Assembly: GCF_014844055.1 (NCBI RefSeq)
Contig: NZ_CP062167.1
Location: forward strand, 573,501-637,500
DNA: 64,000 nucleotides
Origin: Aureimonas sp. OT7
GTDB lineage: Bacteria > Pseudomonadota > Alphaproteobacteria > Rhizobiales > Rhizobiaceae
Reading direction: 5' to 3'
Part shown: piece by piece, positions 36,571 to 45,423 of the stretch
Layout: each line of letters opens with the position of its first letter
Numbering within the stretch: the first letter of the stretch is position 1
The notes under the pieces: model-generated
Seen by the model: the letters and a program-made list of their open reading frames with translations, nothing else
Told to the model about the DNA's origin: nothing
Database searches by the model: none
Made by a program: the position numbers and the translations under genes

Positions 36571-37722
36571 TCAGGCTTCGGCGATCAGCGCCTGAAGGAA
36601 CGCTTCGCACCGCGCGAGCTGGTCTTCGCTGACGAATTCGTCCGGCCGGTGGCCCTGCGCCATGTGTCCGGGGCCGCAGATCAAGGTCGGAATACCCAGC
36701 GCCTCGTGGAACAGGCCCGCCTCCGTGCCGAAGGCGACCTTGATGGGCGGTGCGTCGTCGCCGAGCATGGATTGCAGCAGCGCGATTTCCGGTATGTCGG
36801 CCGGTGTATCCAGCCCCGGATATCCAGACACGTCCTCGACATCGATCCGAGCTTCCGGGAACCGCCCACGATGCTTTGCGGCGATCTCCTCGGCATCGGC
36901 AACGATGCCGGCGACGATGGCGTCGGCATCGTCGGCCGCGATGGTGCGCAGTTCGAACTCCAGTTCGCAGCGCCCCGGCACGATGTTCAATGCAGTGCCG
37001 CCCCGCATCGTGCCGACATGCAGCGTCGAATAGGGGATGTCATAGGCGTCGTCGCGGGCGCCCGCAGATTCCAGCTCGGCCTGGCGGGCCTGCAGGCGGG
37101 TCACGAATTCGGCGCCGAGATGCAGGGCGTTCAGCGCATTCGGTGCAAGGGCCGAATGGCCCTCGCGCCCCATGCAGCAGGCGTGCAGGGCGCGCTTGCC
37201 CTTGTGCCCGATGGCGATGCGCATCCCCGTCGGCTCTCCGATCAGGCACAGGGCGGGCCGAGCCGGGTGACTACGCCGCATATCCAGCATGCCGCGCACG
37301 CCGAGGCAGCCGATTTCCTCGTCATAGGAAATCGCAAGATGGACGGGCCGCCGGAGCATTCGGCCGGCGGCATGCAGCATCGCCCGGATGGCGACCGCGA
37401 GGAAGCCCTTCATGTCGGCGGTGCCGCGCCCGTAGAGACGCCCCGCATCGGCACGCAGCGTAAACGGGTCGCTGGACCATTCCTGCCCCTCGACGGGCAC
37501 GACGTCGCAGTGCCCGGACAGGACCACGCCACCGGCGATATCCGGCCCGACGCTGGCCCAGAGGTTGGCTCTCGTGCCATCGTCGCTGGCATAGCGCTCG
37601 AGACGGATTCCGGCCGGCCGCAAAAGGCTTTCGACATAGTCGAGAAGCGCCAGGTTCGATTGCCGCGAGACGGTCGGGAATGCTACCAGCCGGGCCAGGA
37701 TGTCGATTGTGTCGGGTATCAT
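36571..37722 (-). CDS. argE: Acetylornithine deacetylase-like M20 metallopeptidase
   Basis: A 383-residue M20-family di-zinc hydrolase. Metal ligands are visible as VVLSGHCDVVPV (His-x-Asp), YGRGTADMKGF (Asp), SYDEEIGCLG (Glu-Glu) and the C-terminal His in GPGHMAQGHRPDEF. Sequence and length fit ArgE, which releases acetate from N2-acetylornithine, but alphaproteobacteria usually make ornithine by ArgJ, so this copy may act on another N-acyl amino acid in catabolism. It directly follows a LysR gene (14 nt), and the two are probably co-transcribed. ATG 37722 is chosen because IPDTIDILARLVAF matches the family start. Confidence 0.85.
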   Translation of the reverse strand: MIPDTIDILARLVAFPTVSRQSNLALLDYVESLLRPAGIRLERYASDDGTRANLWASVGPDIAGGVVLSGHCDVVPVEGQEWSSDPFTLRADAGRLYGRGTADMKGFLAVAIRAMLHAAGRMLRRPVHLAISYDEEIGCLGVRGMLDMRRSHPARPALCLIGEPTGMRIAIGHKGKRALHACCMGREGHSALAPNALNALHLGAEFVTRLQARQAELESAGARDDAYDIPYSTLHVGTMRGGTALNIVPGRCELEFELRTIAADDADAIVAGIVADAEEIAAKHRGRFPEARIDVEDVSGYPGLDTPADIPEIALLQSMLGDDAPPIKVAFGTEAGLFHEALGIPTLICGPGHMAQGHRPDEFVSEDQLARCEAFLQALIAEA

Positions 37723-37735
37723 GAAGCGATGTCCG

Positions 37736-38662
37736 TCAGGCCAGCAGCCCGGGCAGGCTGCCCGAATCCGCGGCTTCGTGGCAATGGTCGATGAAGGCCT
37801 GGATGGTGCGCGACACATGGGCGGCGCGCGAAATGGCGATCCCCAGTCGCAGCGGCGGCACCGGCGTATGCAGCGGTATGAATTTCAACTGCTTGCCGTC
37901 CATCGAGATGTCCGAGACCGTGCGCATGTTCGATATGCCGAAGCCGAACCCGTTGGCCACGAGGCTGCGCTGGATCGAGATTTCCGATGTGCGTTCCGCG
38001 ATGCGCGGTCGCTGCCCGAGGCCCCTGAACAGCGACAAAAAATAGTCCGAGCTGTGCGGCATATCCAGAAGCACCATGCCATGCCCCAGCAACTCGTCGG
38101 CCGTCAGGCTGGCGCGGCCGGCCAGGGGATGATCCACATCCACCATGACGTAAGGGGGCAGGGTGCGCAGCGGCTGGAAGTCGATATCGCTGGGCAGCGC
38201 GATATCGTAGGTCAGCGCCACATCGATGCGGGCCGAGCCCAGCGCATCGAAGATCTGTGCCTGATCCAGCTCCACCTGGCTGAACTCTACGCTGGGATAG
38301 CGGCTTTCGAAGGTGCGGCGCAATTGCGGAACCATGAGCTGCACGAAGGTGCGCAGGCAGCCGATGCGCAGCGACCCGAGGACGCTTCCGGTATAGATGT
38401 TGGCCAGGTCGTTCAGCTTGGCCGCGTCTTCCAGCACCACCCGCGCCTGCTCCATGAAGCGTTCTCCCGTCGGCGTCAGGGCCGAGCCCTGTGCGTGACG
38501 CCGCGTGAAGAGCTGGACGCCGAACCCGGCCTCGAGCTGCGCGATGGCCGACGACATGGAGGGGGCGGTCACGTTGACCCTCTCGGCGGCCAAAGCGATA
38601 CTGCCGGCTTCACCCACGGCAATGAAATATTCCAGTTGTCGCAGGGTGAAGCGAAGCGGCAT
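37736..38662 (-). CDS. LysR-family regulator
   Basis: A 308-residue LysR protein (MPLRFTLRQLEYFIAVGEAGSIALAAERVNVTAPSMSSAIAQLE; the effector domain starts at about 90). The segment PHSSDYFLSLF is also present as PHSRDYFAGLF in the regulator at 44310, so these two belong to the same subfamily. It lies between ArgE and the DUF1028 gene on the same strand. It probably regulates this long minus-strand catabolic run. The inducer is unknown. Confidence 0.93.
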   Translation of the reverse strand: MPLRFTLRQLEYFIAVGEAGSIALAAERVNVTAPSMSSAIAQLEAGFGVQLFTRRHAQGSALTPTGERFMEQARVVLEDAAKLNDLANIYTGSVLGSLRIGCLRTFVQLMVPQLRRTFESRYPSVEFSQVELDQAQIFDALGSARIDVALTYDIALPSDIDFQPLRTLPPYVMVDVDHPLAGRASLTADELLGHGMVLLDMPHSSDYFLSLFRGLGQRPRIAERTSEISIQRSLVANGFGFGISNMRTVSDISMDGKQLKFIPLHTPVPPLRLGIAISRAAHVSRTIQAFIDHCHEAADSGSLPGLLA

Positions 38663-38716
38663 GGCAAAACCCTCAAGAATCCTGTCCGGGCGCGGCGAAG
38701 CGCCCGTCCAGGTTAG

Positions 38717-39391
38717 TTACTCGTCTCCCGGAACGCCATAAGACGGAGCCTGGCGCGGGTCCAGCGCGCGGGTGACATAGGCGGCCATTTGCGGCTGATA
38801 GACCGCCCAGGCTTTTTCGAGCGCCGCGATCGGACACTCTTCGCTCCAGTCGATCCGGAGCTCGGCCAACGGCCAGCTTTGTGCATCGACAAGCAGCAGC
38901 CCGGCCGAATGAACGGGCCCGGCCTCGCCCCCGGCATCGAGGCCTGCGCGCAGCGCGCCCACCAGGCGCTCCCCGAGATGGCCCTCGGTGTTGCTGAAAT
39001 GCTGGACCATCACTTCGGGCACGCCGGCATCGGCCAGGAGATTGCCGGCGGCGGCCGTATCTCGGCCCTGGGCCTCGGACCACATGCCGAGCACCTCGGT
39101 GCCGGAATAGATGGCACTCTCGCCGGAGCGCCCGACCGCCAGAACCTGCCGGAACGCCATGTGCGAGCCGCTCCGCTCCAGGATTGCCAGGGCCTCGCGC
39201 GGGCTGGCGCCGCGCGCCATGAGGTCCAGCGCATGCGGTCCGAGCCGAGGGTCGGTCACGTTCTGCGTGGCGACGGCGCCGACGCCGGCCCGCGCGAAGG
39301 AGCAGCGCGCGGCAACGGCCGGCGACGACGAGGATATTGCAACGCCGAACATCCCGGTGTCCGGACAGTGGCCAACGATCGAAAATGTCAT
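38717..39391 (-). CDS. DUF1028 Ntn-hydrolase-like protein
   Basis: A 224-residue member of the DUF1028 family (MTFSIVGHCPDTGMFGVAISSSSPAVAARCSFARAGVGAVATQN at the N-terminus). The family has an Ntn-hydrolase fold. Members commonly sit with RidA, ABC transporters and amidohydrolases in amino acid or nitrogen catabolic clusters, as here with RidA and an ABC ATPase. The catalytic residue is thought to be near the N-terminus, but the reaction is not established. ATG 39391 was selected because it gives the conserved TFSI start. Confidence 0.9.
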   Translation of the reverse strand: MTFSIVGHCPDTGMFGVAISSSSPAVAARCSFARAGVGAVATQNVTDPRLGPHALDLMARGASPREALAILERSGSHMAFRQVLAVGRSGESAIYSGTEVLGMWSEAQGRDTAAAGNLLADAGVPEVMVQHFSNTEGHLGERLVGALRAGLDAGGEAGPVHSAGLLLVDAQSWPLAELRIDWSEECPIAALEKAWAVYQPQMAAYVTRALDPRQAPSYGVPGDE

Positions 39392-39435
39392 GGAGAACTC
39401 CCTGGGCCTGCGCCCTTCCGTCGTGTCGGGGCGGC

Positions 39436-39852
39436 TCAGTCGGGGATGACGGCGGTCGCGTCGATCTCGACCAGCCATTCGGGACGGGCCAGGGCCACGA
39501 CGGTCAGGCCCGTGCATACGGGGAAGACGCCCTTGATGTACTCGCCCATGGTCCGGTAGACCGGCTCGCGATGGCGCACATCGGTCAGATAGACGACCAG
39601 CTTGGTTACATGCTCCATCTCGCCGCCGCATTCCTGGACGAGCTGGCGAATGTTCTGCATCACCTTGTGCGTCTGCTCGACAGGATCGCTGCTTGCGATG
39701 TTTTCGGCCGTGTCCAGATCCTGCGGGCACTGGCCGCGCAGGAAGATGGTCGTACCGCCCTTGGCGACGACCGCCTGCGACAGGTCGTTGTCTAGCTTCT
39801 GTTCGGGATAGGTGTCCCGCGTGTTGAATTTCCGGTGTCGCAGGTGAGCCAT
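39436..39852 (-). CDS. RidA family protein
   Basis: A 138-residue YjgF/YER057c/UK114 protein. RidA deaminases hydrolyse reactive enamine/imine intermediates released by PLP enzymes. The active Arg is probably in RPEWLVEIDATAVIPD near the C-terminus, where canonical members have the Arg-Pro and Glu residues. The gene is in a minus-strand run between quinone oxidoreductase and DUF1028 genes. The combination with DUF1028 suggests catabolism of a nitrogen compound. GGAAG precedes the ATG. Confidence 0.92.
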   Translation of the reverse strand: MAHLRHRKFNTRDTYPEQKLDNDLSQAVVAKGGTTIFLRGQCPQDLDTAENIASSDPVEQTHKVMQNIRQLVQECGGEMEHVTKLVVYLTDVRHREPVYRTMGEYIKGVFPVCTGLTVVALARPEWLVEIDATAVIPD

Positions 39853-39891
39853 GGCAGGTCTTCCTTTATGGGTGGCAGGGGTCGGGAACGG

Positions 39892-40893
39892 TCAGGCGGC
39901 CGCCGGCTGCATGGTCAGCACGATCTTTCCGATATTGTCGCCGCTCTCCAGCATGGCATGGGCCTTTGGCGCCGCAGCCAGCGGGAAGGCGCAGGACAGG
40001 ACGGGGCGTACCTTACCCGGCCCGATGAGCGGCAGAAGCGTTCGGCGCACATCGTCTGCAATCGAGGCTTTTTCCTCGTCGCTCTTGGGCCGGAGTGTCG
40101 ACGAGGTGAGCCAGAGCCCCTTGCGCATCAGCAAACCGAGGTCGACGGGCGCGATCATGCCCGTCATGAAGGACAGGCCGACATGGCGTCCGCCGGGCGC
40201 CATGCAGGCGAGATGCCTGTTGACGGCGTCTCCGCCGAGGATGTCCAGGACAACGTCCGCGCCATGCCCGCCGGTCAGGCGCAGCACCTCCGCGGCCAGA
40301 TCCGCCGCGCGGTAGTCGATCGCCTCCGCCCCCATGGCGGCGAGCCGTTCGCACTTCTCCGCTCCGCCGGCGGTCACGATGACCGTCGCACCCATCGCCT
40401 GTGCCAGTTGCAGGGCAAGGGTGCCGATGCCGCTGGCGCCGCCCTCGATCAGCACCGTCTGGCCGGGGCGCAGCGCACCACGCTCGAACAGATTGTGCCG
40501 GATGGTGAAGAGCCCTTCGGGCAGGGCGGCAGCTTCCTCGAGGCTGAGGCCGTCCGGGACGGGAAGGCACTGGGACGCCCGGGCCACGGCAAACTCGGCG
40601 TAACCGCCGGCCTTCAGCAGTGCCATGACCGTCGTGCCGAGGATAGCGGGATCGACATTCGCCCCGATGGCGACGATCTCGCCCGCGGCCTCCAGCCCCA
40701 GCACGTCGGAAACGCCGGCCGGCGCGGGCAGCGCGCCCGAACGCTGCATGATGTCCGGGCGGTTGATCCCCGCGGCAGCGATCCGGACCAGCACCTCGCC
40801 ATCGCCGGGCGACGGGACGGGGCGGTCCACCAGCGTCAGCACGTCCGGTCCGCCGGGCTGCGCGGCGATGACGGCTTTCATCGTACCGGTCAT
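39892..40893 (-). CDS. NAD(P)H quinone oxidoreductase, PIG3-like
   Basis: A 333-residue MDR-superfamily reductase of the QOR/PIG3 type: MKAVIAAQPGGPDVLTLVD start, GINRPDIMQRSG, nucleotide-binding VLIEGGASGIGTLALQLAQAMGA, and no zinc ligands. Its ATG (MTGTMKAV, 40893) overlaps the ABC ATPase stop, so it is translationally coupled to that gene. The role could be reduction of an enone intermediate in the local pathway; this is inference. Confidence 0.92.
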   Translation of the reverse strand: MTGTMKAVIAAQPGGPDVLTLVDRPVPSPGDGEVLVRIAAAGINRPDIMQRSGALPAPAGVSDVLGLEAAGEIVAIGANVDPAILGTTVMALLKAGGYAEFAVARASQCLPVPDGLSLEEAAALPEGLFTIRHNLFERGALRPGQTVLIEGGASGIGTLALQLAQAMGATVIVTAGGAEKCERLAAMGAEAIDYRAADLAAEVLRLTGGHGADVVLDILGGDAVNRHLACMAPGGRHVGLSFMTGMIAPVDLGLLMRKGLWLTSSTLRPKSDEEKASIADDVRRTLLPLIGPGKVRPVLSCAFPLAAAPKAHAMLESGDNIGKIVLTMQPAAA

Positions 40894-42011
40894 GCTGCCT
40901 CCTCTGCGGCGTATATGGCGGCGCCGCGCTCCGGCAGGGCGATGCCGACAGCGACGCCGGGTGCGAAGGCTTCGGCGGCCGGAACGCGCAGCATCACGCG
41001 TCCGGACGTCGCGGCCGCACAGTCGAGATAGAGTTCGGCATAGCTGCCCTGGTAGACGGACAGGGCCACGCGCGCCGGGATGGACAATGGGTCGCCCGGC
41101 TCGGTCAGGCGGCATTGCTCGGGCCGGACGAATACCGTCACCGGCCCCACGGCAGGCACTTCGTCCTGGTAGAGCGACAGCTTGAGAGGCGTATCGCCGA
41201 TGTCGACCTCGGCGGTGGAATCGAACCTCCGGCGCAATGTCGCCGAGAACAGGTTGGCATCGCCGACGAAGGTGGAGACGAATAGGCTCTGCGGCCGGTC
41301 GTAGATGTCGGCCGGGCTGCCGATCTGGCGGATGTGGCCGCGCGACATGACGGCGATGCGGTCCGACATGCTGAGCGCCTCGTTCTGGTCGTGGGTCACG
41401 AAAACCGTCGTCAGTCCCAGGCGGGTCTGGATTTCGCGCAATTCCACCTGCATCGCGCCCCGAAGGTTGCGGTCGAGGGCGGAGAACGGCTCGTCCAGAA
41501 GCAGCACGCGCGGCCGGATCACCAGCGCCCGCGCAAGCGCGACGCGCTGCTGCTGGCCGCCGGACAATTGCTTCGGGCGCTTGTCGGCGAAATCCTGCAG
41601 CTTCACCAGCGCCAGCGCTTCACGGACGCGCTCGGCGATCTCCGCCTTCGCGATGCGCCGCGTCCGCAGGCCATAGGCGACGTTCTGCGCCACGGACATA
41701 TGGGGGAACAGCGCGTAGTTCTGGAAGACGATGCCGATTTCACGCTTGTGCGGAGGAACCTGGGTGACGAGCTCGCCCTCGATGAAGAGTTCGCCCGCGT
41801 CGGCTTCGAGGAAGCCGGCGATCAGGTTCAGAAGCGTGGTCTTTCCGCAGCCGGATGGCCCCAGAAGGGTCATGAACTCGCCACGGCGGATCTTCAGCCA
41901 GATCGGGTCGAGTGCCGTCATGCCGGAGAAGGACTTGGACACGCCATCCAGTTGGACGGCGGCCTCCGGCACGTCCGACGATGGCGCGGGAATGGGCATC
42001 TCACTCGACAT
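40890..42011 (-). CDS. ABC transporter ATP-binding protein (spermidine/putrescine-type)
   Basis: A 373-residue import ATPase of the PotA/CUT1-MOI group. Walker A is GPSGCGKTT, with the Q-loop in VFQNYALFPHMSV, the signature LSGGQQQRVALARAL, Walker B VLLLDEPFSALD and the H-loop VFVTHDQ. A C-terminal TOBE regulatory domain (about 270-370) completes it. The expected permease and binding-protein genes are not upstream: only the last 35 or so codons of a permease remain, followed by half of dctQ. Unless a permease elsewhere is used, this ATPase has lost its transporter. Confidence 0.95.
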   Translation of the reverse strand: MSSEMPIPAPSSDVPEAAVQLDGVSKSFSGMTALDPIWLKIRRGEFMTLLGPSGCGKTTLLNLIAGFLEADAGELFIEGELVTQVPPHKREIGIVFQNYALFPHMSVAQNVAYGLRTRRIAKAEIAERVREALALVKLQDFADKRPKQLSGGQQQRVALARALVIRPRVLLLDEPFSALDRNLRGAMQVELREIQTRLGLTTVFVTHDQNEALSMSDRIAVMSRGHIRQIGSPADIYDRPQSLFVSTFVGDANLFSATLRRRFDSTAEVDIGDTPLKLSLYQDEVPAVGPVTVFVRPEQCRLTEPGDPLSIPARVALSVYQGSYAELYLDCAAATSGRVMLRVPAAEAFAPGVAVGIALPERGAAIYAAEEAA

Positions 42012-42114
42012 TGAGAACCTTTTCGAGGCGGAAGAGCTTGTGGACGATCAGGAGGATGGCTGCGACGACGGCCACGTAGACCACGGACAGCGCCGCCAGC
42101 GTGGGGTCCGCATA
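42001..42114 (-). pseudogene. 3' remnant of an ABC permease gene
   Basis: From the junction at about 42114 the minus strand reads YADPTLAALSVVYVAVVAAILLIVHKLFRLEKVLN and stops at 42001, overlapping the ATPase start as an intact permease gene would. The sequence is a final transmembrane helix and C-terminus of a PotC-like inner-membrane permease. Upstream of the junction the frame has no permease sequence. The rest of the permease and the other import genes appear deleted. Confidence 0.62.
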
Positions 42115-42347
42115 TCGTTGCGCAGAGCCGCCACCGTGATGCCGAGGCCGCCGAGCCACATCAGCAGGGACCGGACGATCTCCTCGCTCCACGGCAACGG
42201 GCGCGCGAACAGATAGCGTCCGAGGGAGTTGGCGAGCACCAGGACGACGAGCGCAACCAGGAGGGCGATCGCCGCGATCTCCACCACCATCAGGGCGTTG
42301 CGGCGCAAGGCCCCGCGCGGAGCCGCCAGGGCGACACTGTCAGACAT
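42108..42347 (-). pseudogene. 5' half of a TRAP small permease gene (dctQ)
   Basis: ATG 42347, overlapping the end of the isomerase-like gene, encodes MSDSVALAAPRGALRRNALM, followed by a helix and SLGRYLFARPLPWSEEIVRSLLMWLGGLGITVAALRNDM. This is the first half of a DctQ protein (two of four helices). In intact DctQ this is followed by a HIRVD-like stretch and two more helices; here the frame runs into unrelated sequence and stops at about 42048. The dctM large permease is also missing. A TRAP transporter needs all three parts, so the system is broken. Confidence 0.66.
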
Positions 42348-43116
42348 CGGCTTCGAGCCCCGCGAACAGTTGGCCGTAGCCGGGCCTTGCGCCCTTGACG
42401 CCGACAAGATGCAGGCAATGCCAGAACGAGGCCTGAATGGCGGAGATGACAGGCTTTCCGAGGCGCTCTTCCAGTGCGGCGATGGCGCCGACGGTGCGGA
42501 AGTTGGTGCAGGACACGAAGATGGCGGTCGCTTCCGGATGGTCCACCGACAGGACGTGGTCGTAGACGCGTTCCAATGGGACTTCGGCCAGCGCGTGGTC
42601 TTCGGTGATGTCGAGATGCGCGCCCCTGACGACCTCGTGTCCGTTTTCGGACAGGAAGCGTATGGCGCGATCGTGGATCGCACCGACATAAGGCGTCGCC
42701 AGCGCCACCTTGCCGGCCTTCACGTGCCGCAGGGCCGCCAGCGTCGCCGTGGAGGCGGTTGTAACGATCGGCCCGGGCGTCCATGCCTCGATCTTGCGGA
42801 TCAGCGCCTTGTCGTATGCCGTTCCATGCAGGAACGAGGCGCTCGTGCCGCCGAAGCAAAGGACGTCGATGGGCGGCGCGGCTGCATGGCGGGCTGCCGT
42901 CTCGAGTTCCGGCGCGTTCATCATCTCCTCTATCCCCTCGACGGTCACCTTCGGCAGGCGAATGCGCGCGGTATGGGTGGAGACGCCGGGAGCGGACATG
43001 GCCGACATCTCTTCCTCCATCACCACGGAGGACGCGATGTAGATGAGGCCGATGCGCGCGAGGGTCCCGGACCCGTCGGGCATGAAGCGGGGGTAGCGGG
43101 TCACGACACTGCTCAT
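42340..43116 (-). CDS. Maleate isomerase / arylmalonate decarboxylase-like Asp/Glu racemase superfamily protein
   Basis: A 258-residue member of the aspartate/glutamate racemase superfamily. Two Cys lie at the expected catalytic positions: LCFGGTSASFLHG in the N-terminal half and VSCTNFRTVG in the C-terminal half, as in maleate cis-trans isomerase and arylmalonate decarboxylase. These enzymes act on dicarboxylates or malonates by a cysteine mechanism. Its start overlaps the TRAP binding-protein stop (43113-43116), which suggests that the original operon imported and converted a dicarboxylate. Exact activity cannot be assigned. Confidence 0.83.
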   Translation of the reverse strand: MSSVVTRYPRFMPDGSGTLARIGLIYIASSVVMEEEMSAMSAPGVSTHTARIRLPKVTVEGIEEMMNAPELETAARHAAAPPIDVLCFGGTSASFLHGTAYDKALIRKIEAWTPGPIVTTASTATLAALRHVKAGKVALATPYVGAIHDRAIRFLSENGHEVVRGAHLDITEDHALAEVPLERVYDHVLSVDHPEATAIFVSCTNFRTVGAIAALEERLGKPVISAIQASFWHCLHLVGVKGARPGYGQLFAGLEADV

Positions 43117-44093
43117 GGAAGCAGACCCTTCACGCTGTCCATGAACTCCGGCGAGACGATCTCGGCGATCTGTGCGCGGACAGGCTCGGCCGCCGCCTGG
43201 AAGGCGGCGATGTCAGGCTCGGTCACGGTGACGCCGGCCTCCCGGAACTCATCCACCAGCTTGGCGTCGCTTTCGTCGGACAGGGTCCGGGTGGCCTCGA
43301 CGCCGGCTTCGGCTGCAGCCTTCACCTGGACCTTCAACTCGTCGCTGAGGGCGTCGTAGGCCGTGCCGTTCATGACCAGCGTGATCGGGGTGTAGATGTG
43401 ATTGGTGAGCGAGATGTAGGGTTGCGCCTCGTGCAGGGAGAATTCCTTGATGACGGACAAGGGATTCTCCTGCCCGTCGATCACGCCCTGCCGCAGGCCC
43501 ATGTAGACTTCGCCAAGCGGCAGGTTGGTCGGCACGGCGCCCAATGTCTGGAACGCCATCATCCGCGTCGGGCTGCTGGGCGTGCGCAGCTTCAGGCCCG
43601 ACAGGTCCGCCGGGGTCCTGACCTCGCGCTTCGAGTTGCTGATGACGCGAACGCCGAGTTCGCCGAAAGCCAGGACCTCAAGATTAGCCTTTTCCCGAAG
43701 CGATGCGGCCATCACGTCGCCGAACTCGCCGTCCAGCGCCTTCCTGGCATCGTCCTTGCTAGCAAACAGGAACGGCGTATCGAAGATGGAGAAGTGGGTG
43801 TCCAGCGATGCGACGCCATCCGAACCCATCGGGATCACCTCCACCGCACCGGCACGGATCAACTCGGCCAGCGCGGTTTCATCGCCCAGCGAACCGCCAT
43901 CGTTGAAGGTGAACGTGACCGCGTCCCCGGCGCTCTTGCTCAATGCGTCGCGAAAGGTGGACAACATCACATGTGTCGGATCACCGCTCGTCGTTTCGAC
44001 GGCAAGGCGCATCTGGGTCTGTGCCGACGCGGTAAAACTCATCATGAGTCCGGCCGCGCAGGAAGCCAGTATCGTCGCGATTCGTATTTTCAT
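43113..44093 (-). CDS. TRAP transporter solute-binding protein DctP
   Basis: A 326-residue periplasmic binding protein of the DctP family with signal peptide (IATILASCAAGLMMSFTASAQ). Visible are GDPTHVMLSTFRDAL, the conserved GGVRVISNSKREV-type segment (FGELGVRVISNSKREVRTPADLSGLKLRTP, which carries the Arg that binds the substrate carboxylate) and EVYMGLRQGVIDGQENPL. It heads a minus-strand operon. The dctQ that should follow the isomerase gene is truncated and dctM is absent, so this protein may no longer serve a functional transporter. ATG 44093 gives the signal peptide. Confidence 0.94.
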   Translation of the reverse strand: MKIRIATILASCAAGLMMSFTASAQTQMRLAVETTSGDPTHVMLSTFRDALSKSAGDAVTFTFNDGGSLGDETALAELIRAGAVEVIPMGSDGVASLDTHFSIFDTPFLFASKDDARKALDGEFGDVMAASLREKANLEVLAFGELGVRVISNSKREVRTPADLSGLKLRTPSSPTRMMAFQTLGAVPTNLPLGEVYMGLRQGVIDGQENPLSVIKEFSLHEAQPYISLTNHIYTPITLVMNGTAYDALSDELKVQVKAAAEAGVEATRTLSDESDAKLVDEFREAGVTVTEPDIAAFQAAAEPVRAQIAEIVSPEFMDSVKGLLP

Positions 44094-44309
44094 GTCGATC
44101 CCCTGGAAGTTTCCAGTCAAGGATCGGTTGCTGCGACCTTCACCCGCAACGGCAGAGCAGTGCAATAATTAAGCATTCATCGATGAATGAGCATCCATAA
44201 TTTAGGCATTAAACCAAAACAGATGCGTTAAAACCTGTAACTATGCTGCGTATAGAGAGACGCTATCCTGATATAGCCATGCGAAAACTAATCCTTGGAT
44301 AGGCGCGCT

Positions 44310-45227
44310 CTAACCAGAGGCGGCGCCCCCGGCGAACTGGGCGCGCAGGTGGCTGGCAAATGCCGCAACGGCCGGGCGCATGCCCGATTCTAACAAATGG
44401 AGAAGCATGATGCGCACGGGGGGCAGGTCGTCACGCAACGGTATCGTCGCGATGGGGGTGCCATCATAGGCGATCGGCACGGCAGGCAGGACATTGCTGA
44501 GGGAAAAGCCGCGGCCGTTGCCGACGAGGCCCCTGACCAGTTCGGGAGAGCGGCTGCGAAAGGCGATGTTCGGCTCGACGCCGCAGGCGGCGAAGAGGCC
44601 TGCGAAATAGTCGCGCGAGTGTGGAAGATCGAGAAGGATGAAAGGATCTTCGGCAAGGTCCGCCAGCCAGACCGCCTTTTCGCCGGCAAGGGGGTGGTCG
44701 GGCGTCAGCAGCGCATGGGGTGGCAATGCAGCCAGTTGATGGGCGTGAAGCTCCGGCGGCAATGCGTAGTCGTAGCCCAGGGCAATTTCCATCCTGCCGT
44801 CCTGGAGCGCGGATAGAATTTCGTGGTGGTCGCCCTCGATCAGGTTGATCCCGATCTTGGGGAAGGCGCGCGCGAAGCCGTCGATGATGCGCGGCATGTA
44901 CCGCATGGCGAGGGTTGGAAAGCTGCCGACCACGATCCGGCCGCTGAGCGGGTCCCCCAGGGAGCGCGCGGTTTTCGAGAAGGCCGCTGCATGGACCAGA
45001 AGCGGTCTGGCTTCGTCCACCAGCCTGCGGCCTGGCACCGAAAGGGTCATTCCCCGTGCGTGGTGCCGCACGAATATCTGGACGCCGAGATCGCGTTCGG
45101 CCTGAGCCAGCGCCGACGAGACGGACGGTTGGGAAACCTGCAGGCGGCGCGCCGCCTCGGTGACGCTGCCGCAATCCGCGGTCTCCACGATGTAGCGGAG
45201 CGTTTTCAATGAGAGCTGTAGGTCCAT
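44310..45227 (-). CDS. LysR-family regulator
   Basis: A 305-residue LysR protein (MDLQLSLKTLRYIVETADCGSVTEAARRLQVSQPSVSSALAQAE), from the same subfamily as the regulator at 37736. It lies 216 bp upstream of the TRAP/isomerase operon on the same strand and is divergent from a FMN-dependent dehydrogenase gene across 196 bp. It could control either. The region between it and dctP (44094-44309) is AT-rich, consistent with a promoter. Confidence 0.93.
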   Translation of the reverse strand: MDLQLSLKTLRYIVETADCGSVTEAARRLQVSQPSVSSALAQAERDLGVQIFVRHHARGMTLSVPGRRLVDEARPLLVHAAAFSKTARSLGDPLSGRIVVGSFPTLAMRYMPRIIDGFARAFPKIGINLIEGDHHEILSALQDGRMEIALGYDYALPPELHAHQLAALPPHALLTPDHPLAGEKAVWLADLAEDPFILLDLPHSRDYFAGLFAACGVEPNIAFRSRSPELVRGLVGNGRGFSLSNVLPAVPIAYDGTPIATIPLRDDLPPVRIMLLHLLESGMRPAVAAFASHLRAQFAGGAASG

Positions 45228-45423
45228 CGCCGAACTCTGGAAGGTGCCGGGATTGCGCGCAAGAGGCTCAAAAGGTGAGATGCCGCCGGCTGTGCGGCGG
45301 CTGCGTCGAGCGCCACTTCGCCATTCGAAGATAATTCCGAATTTCCATGCCGGGGTCGGGCAGGCAGGTTCCGCATCCGCCGACCTTTCCCTGCCAGTCC
45401 GGACCGTTGCAGTGAGCCTGAGG

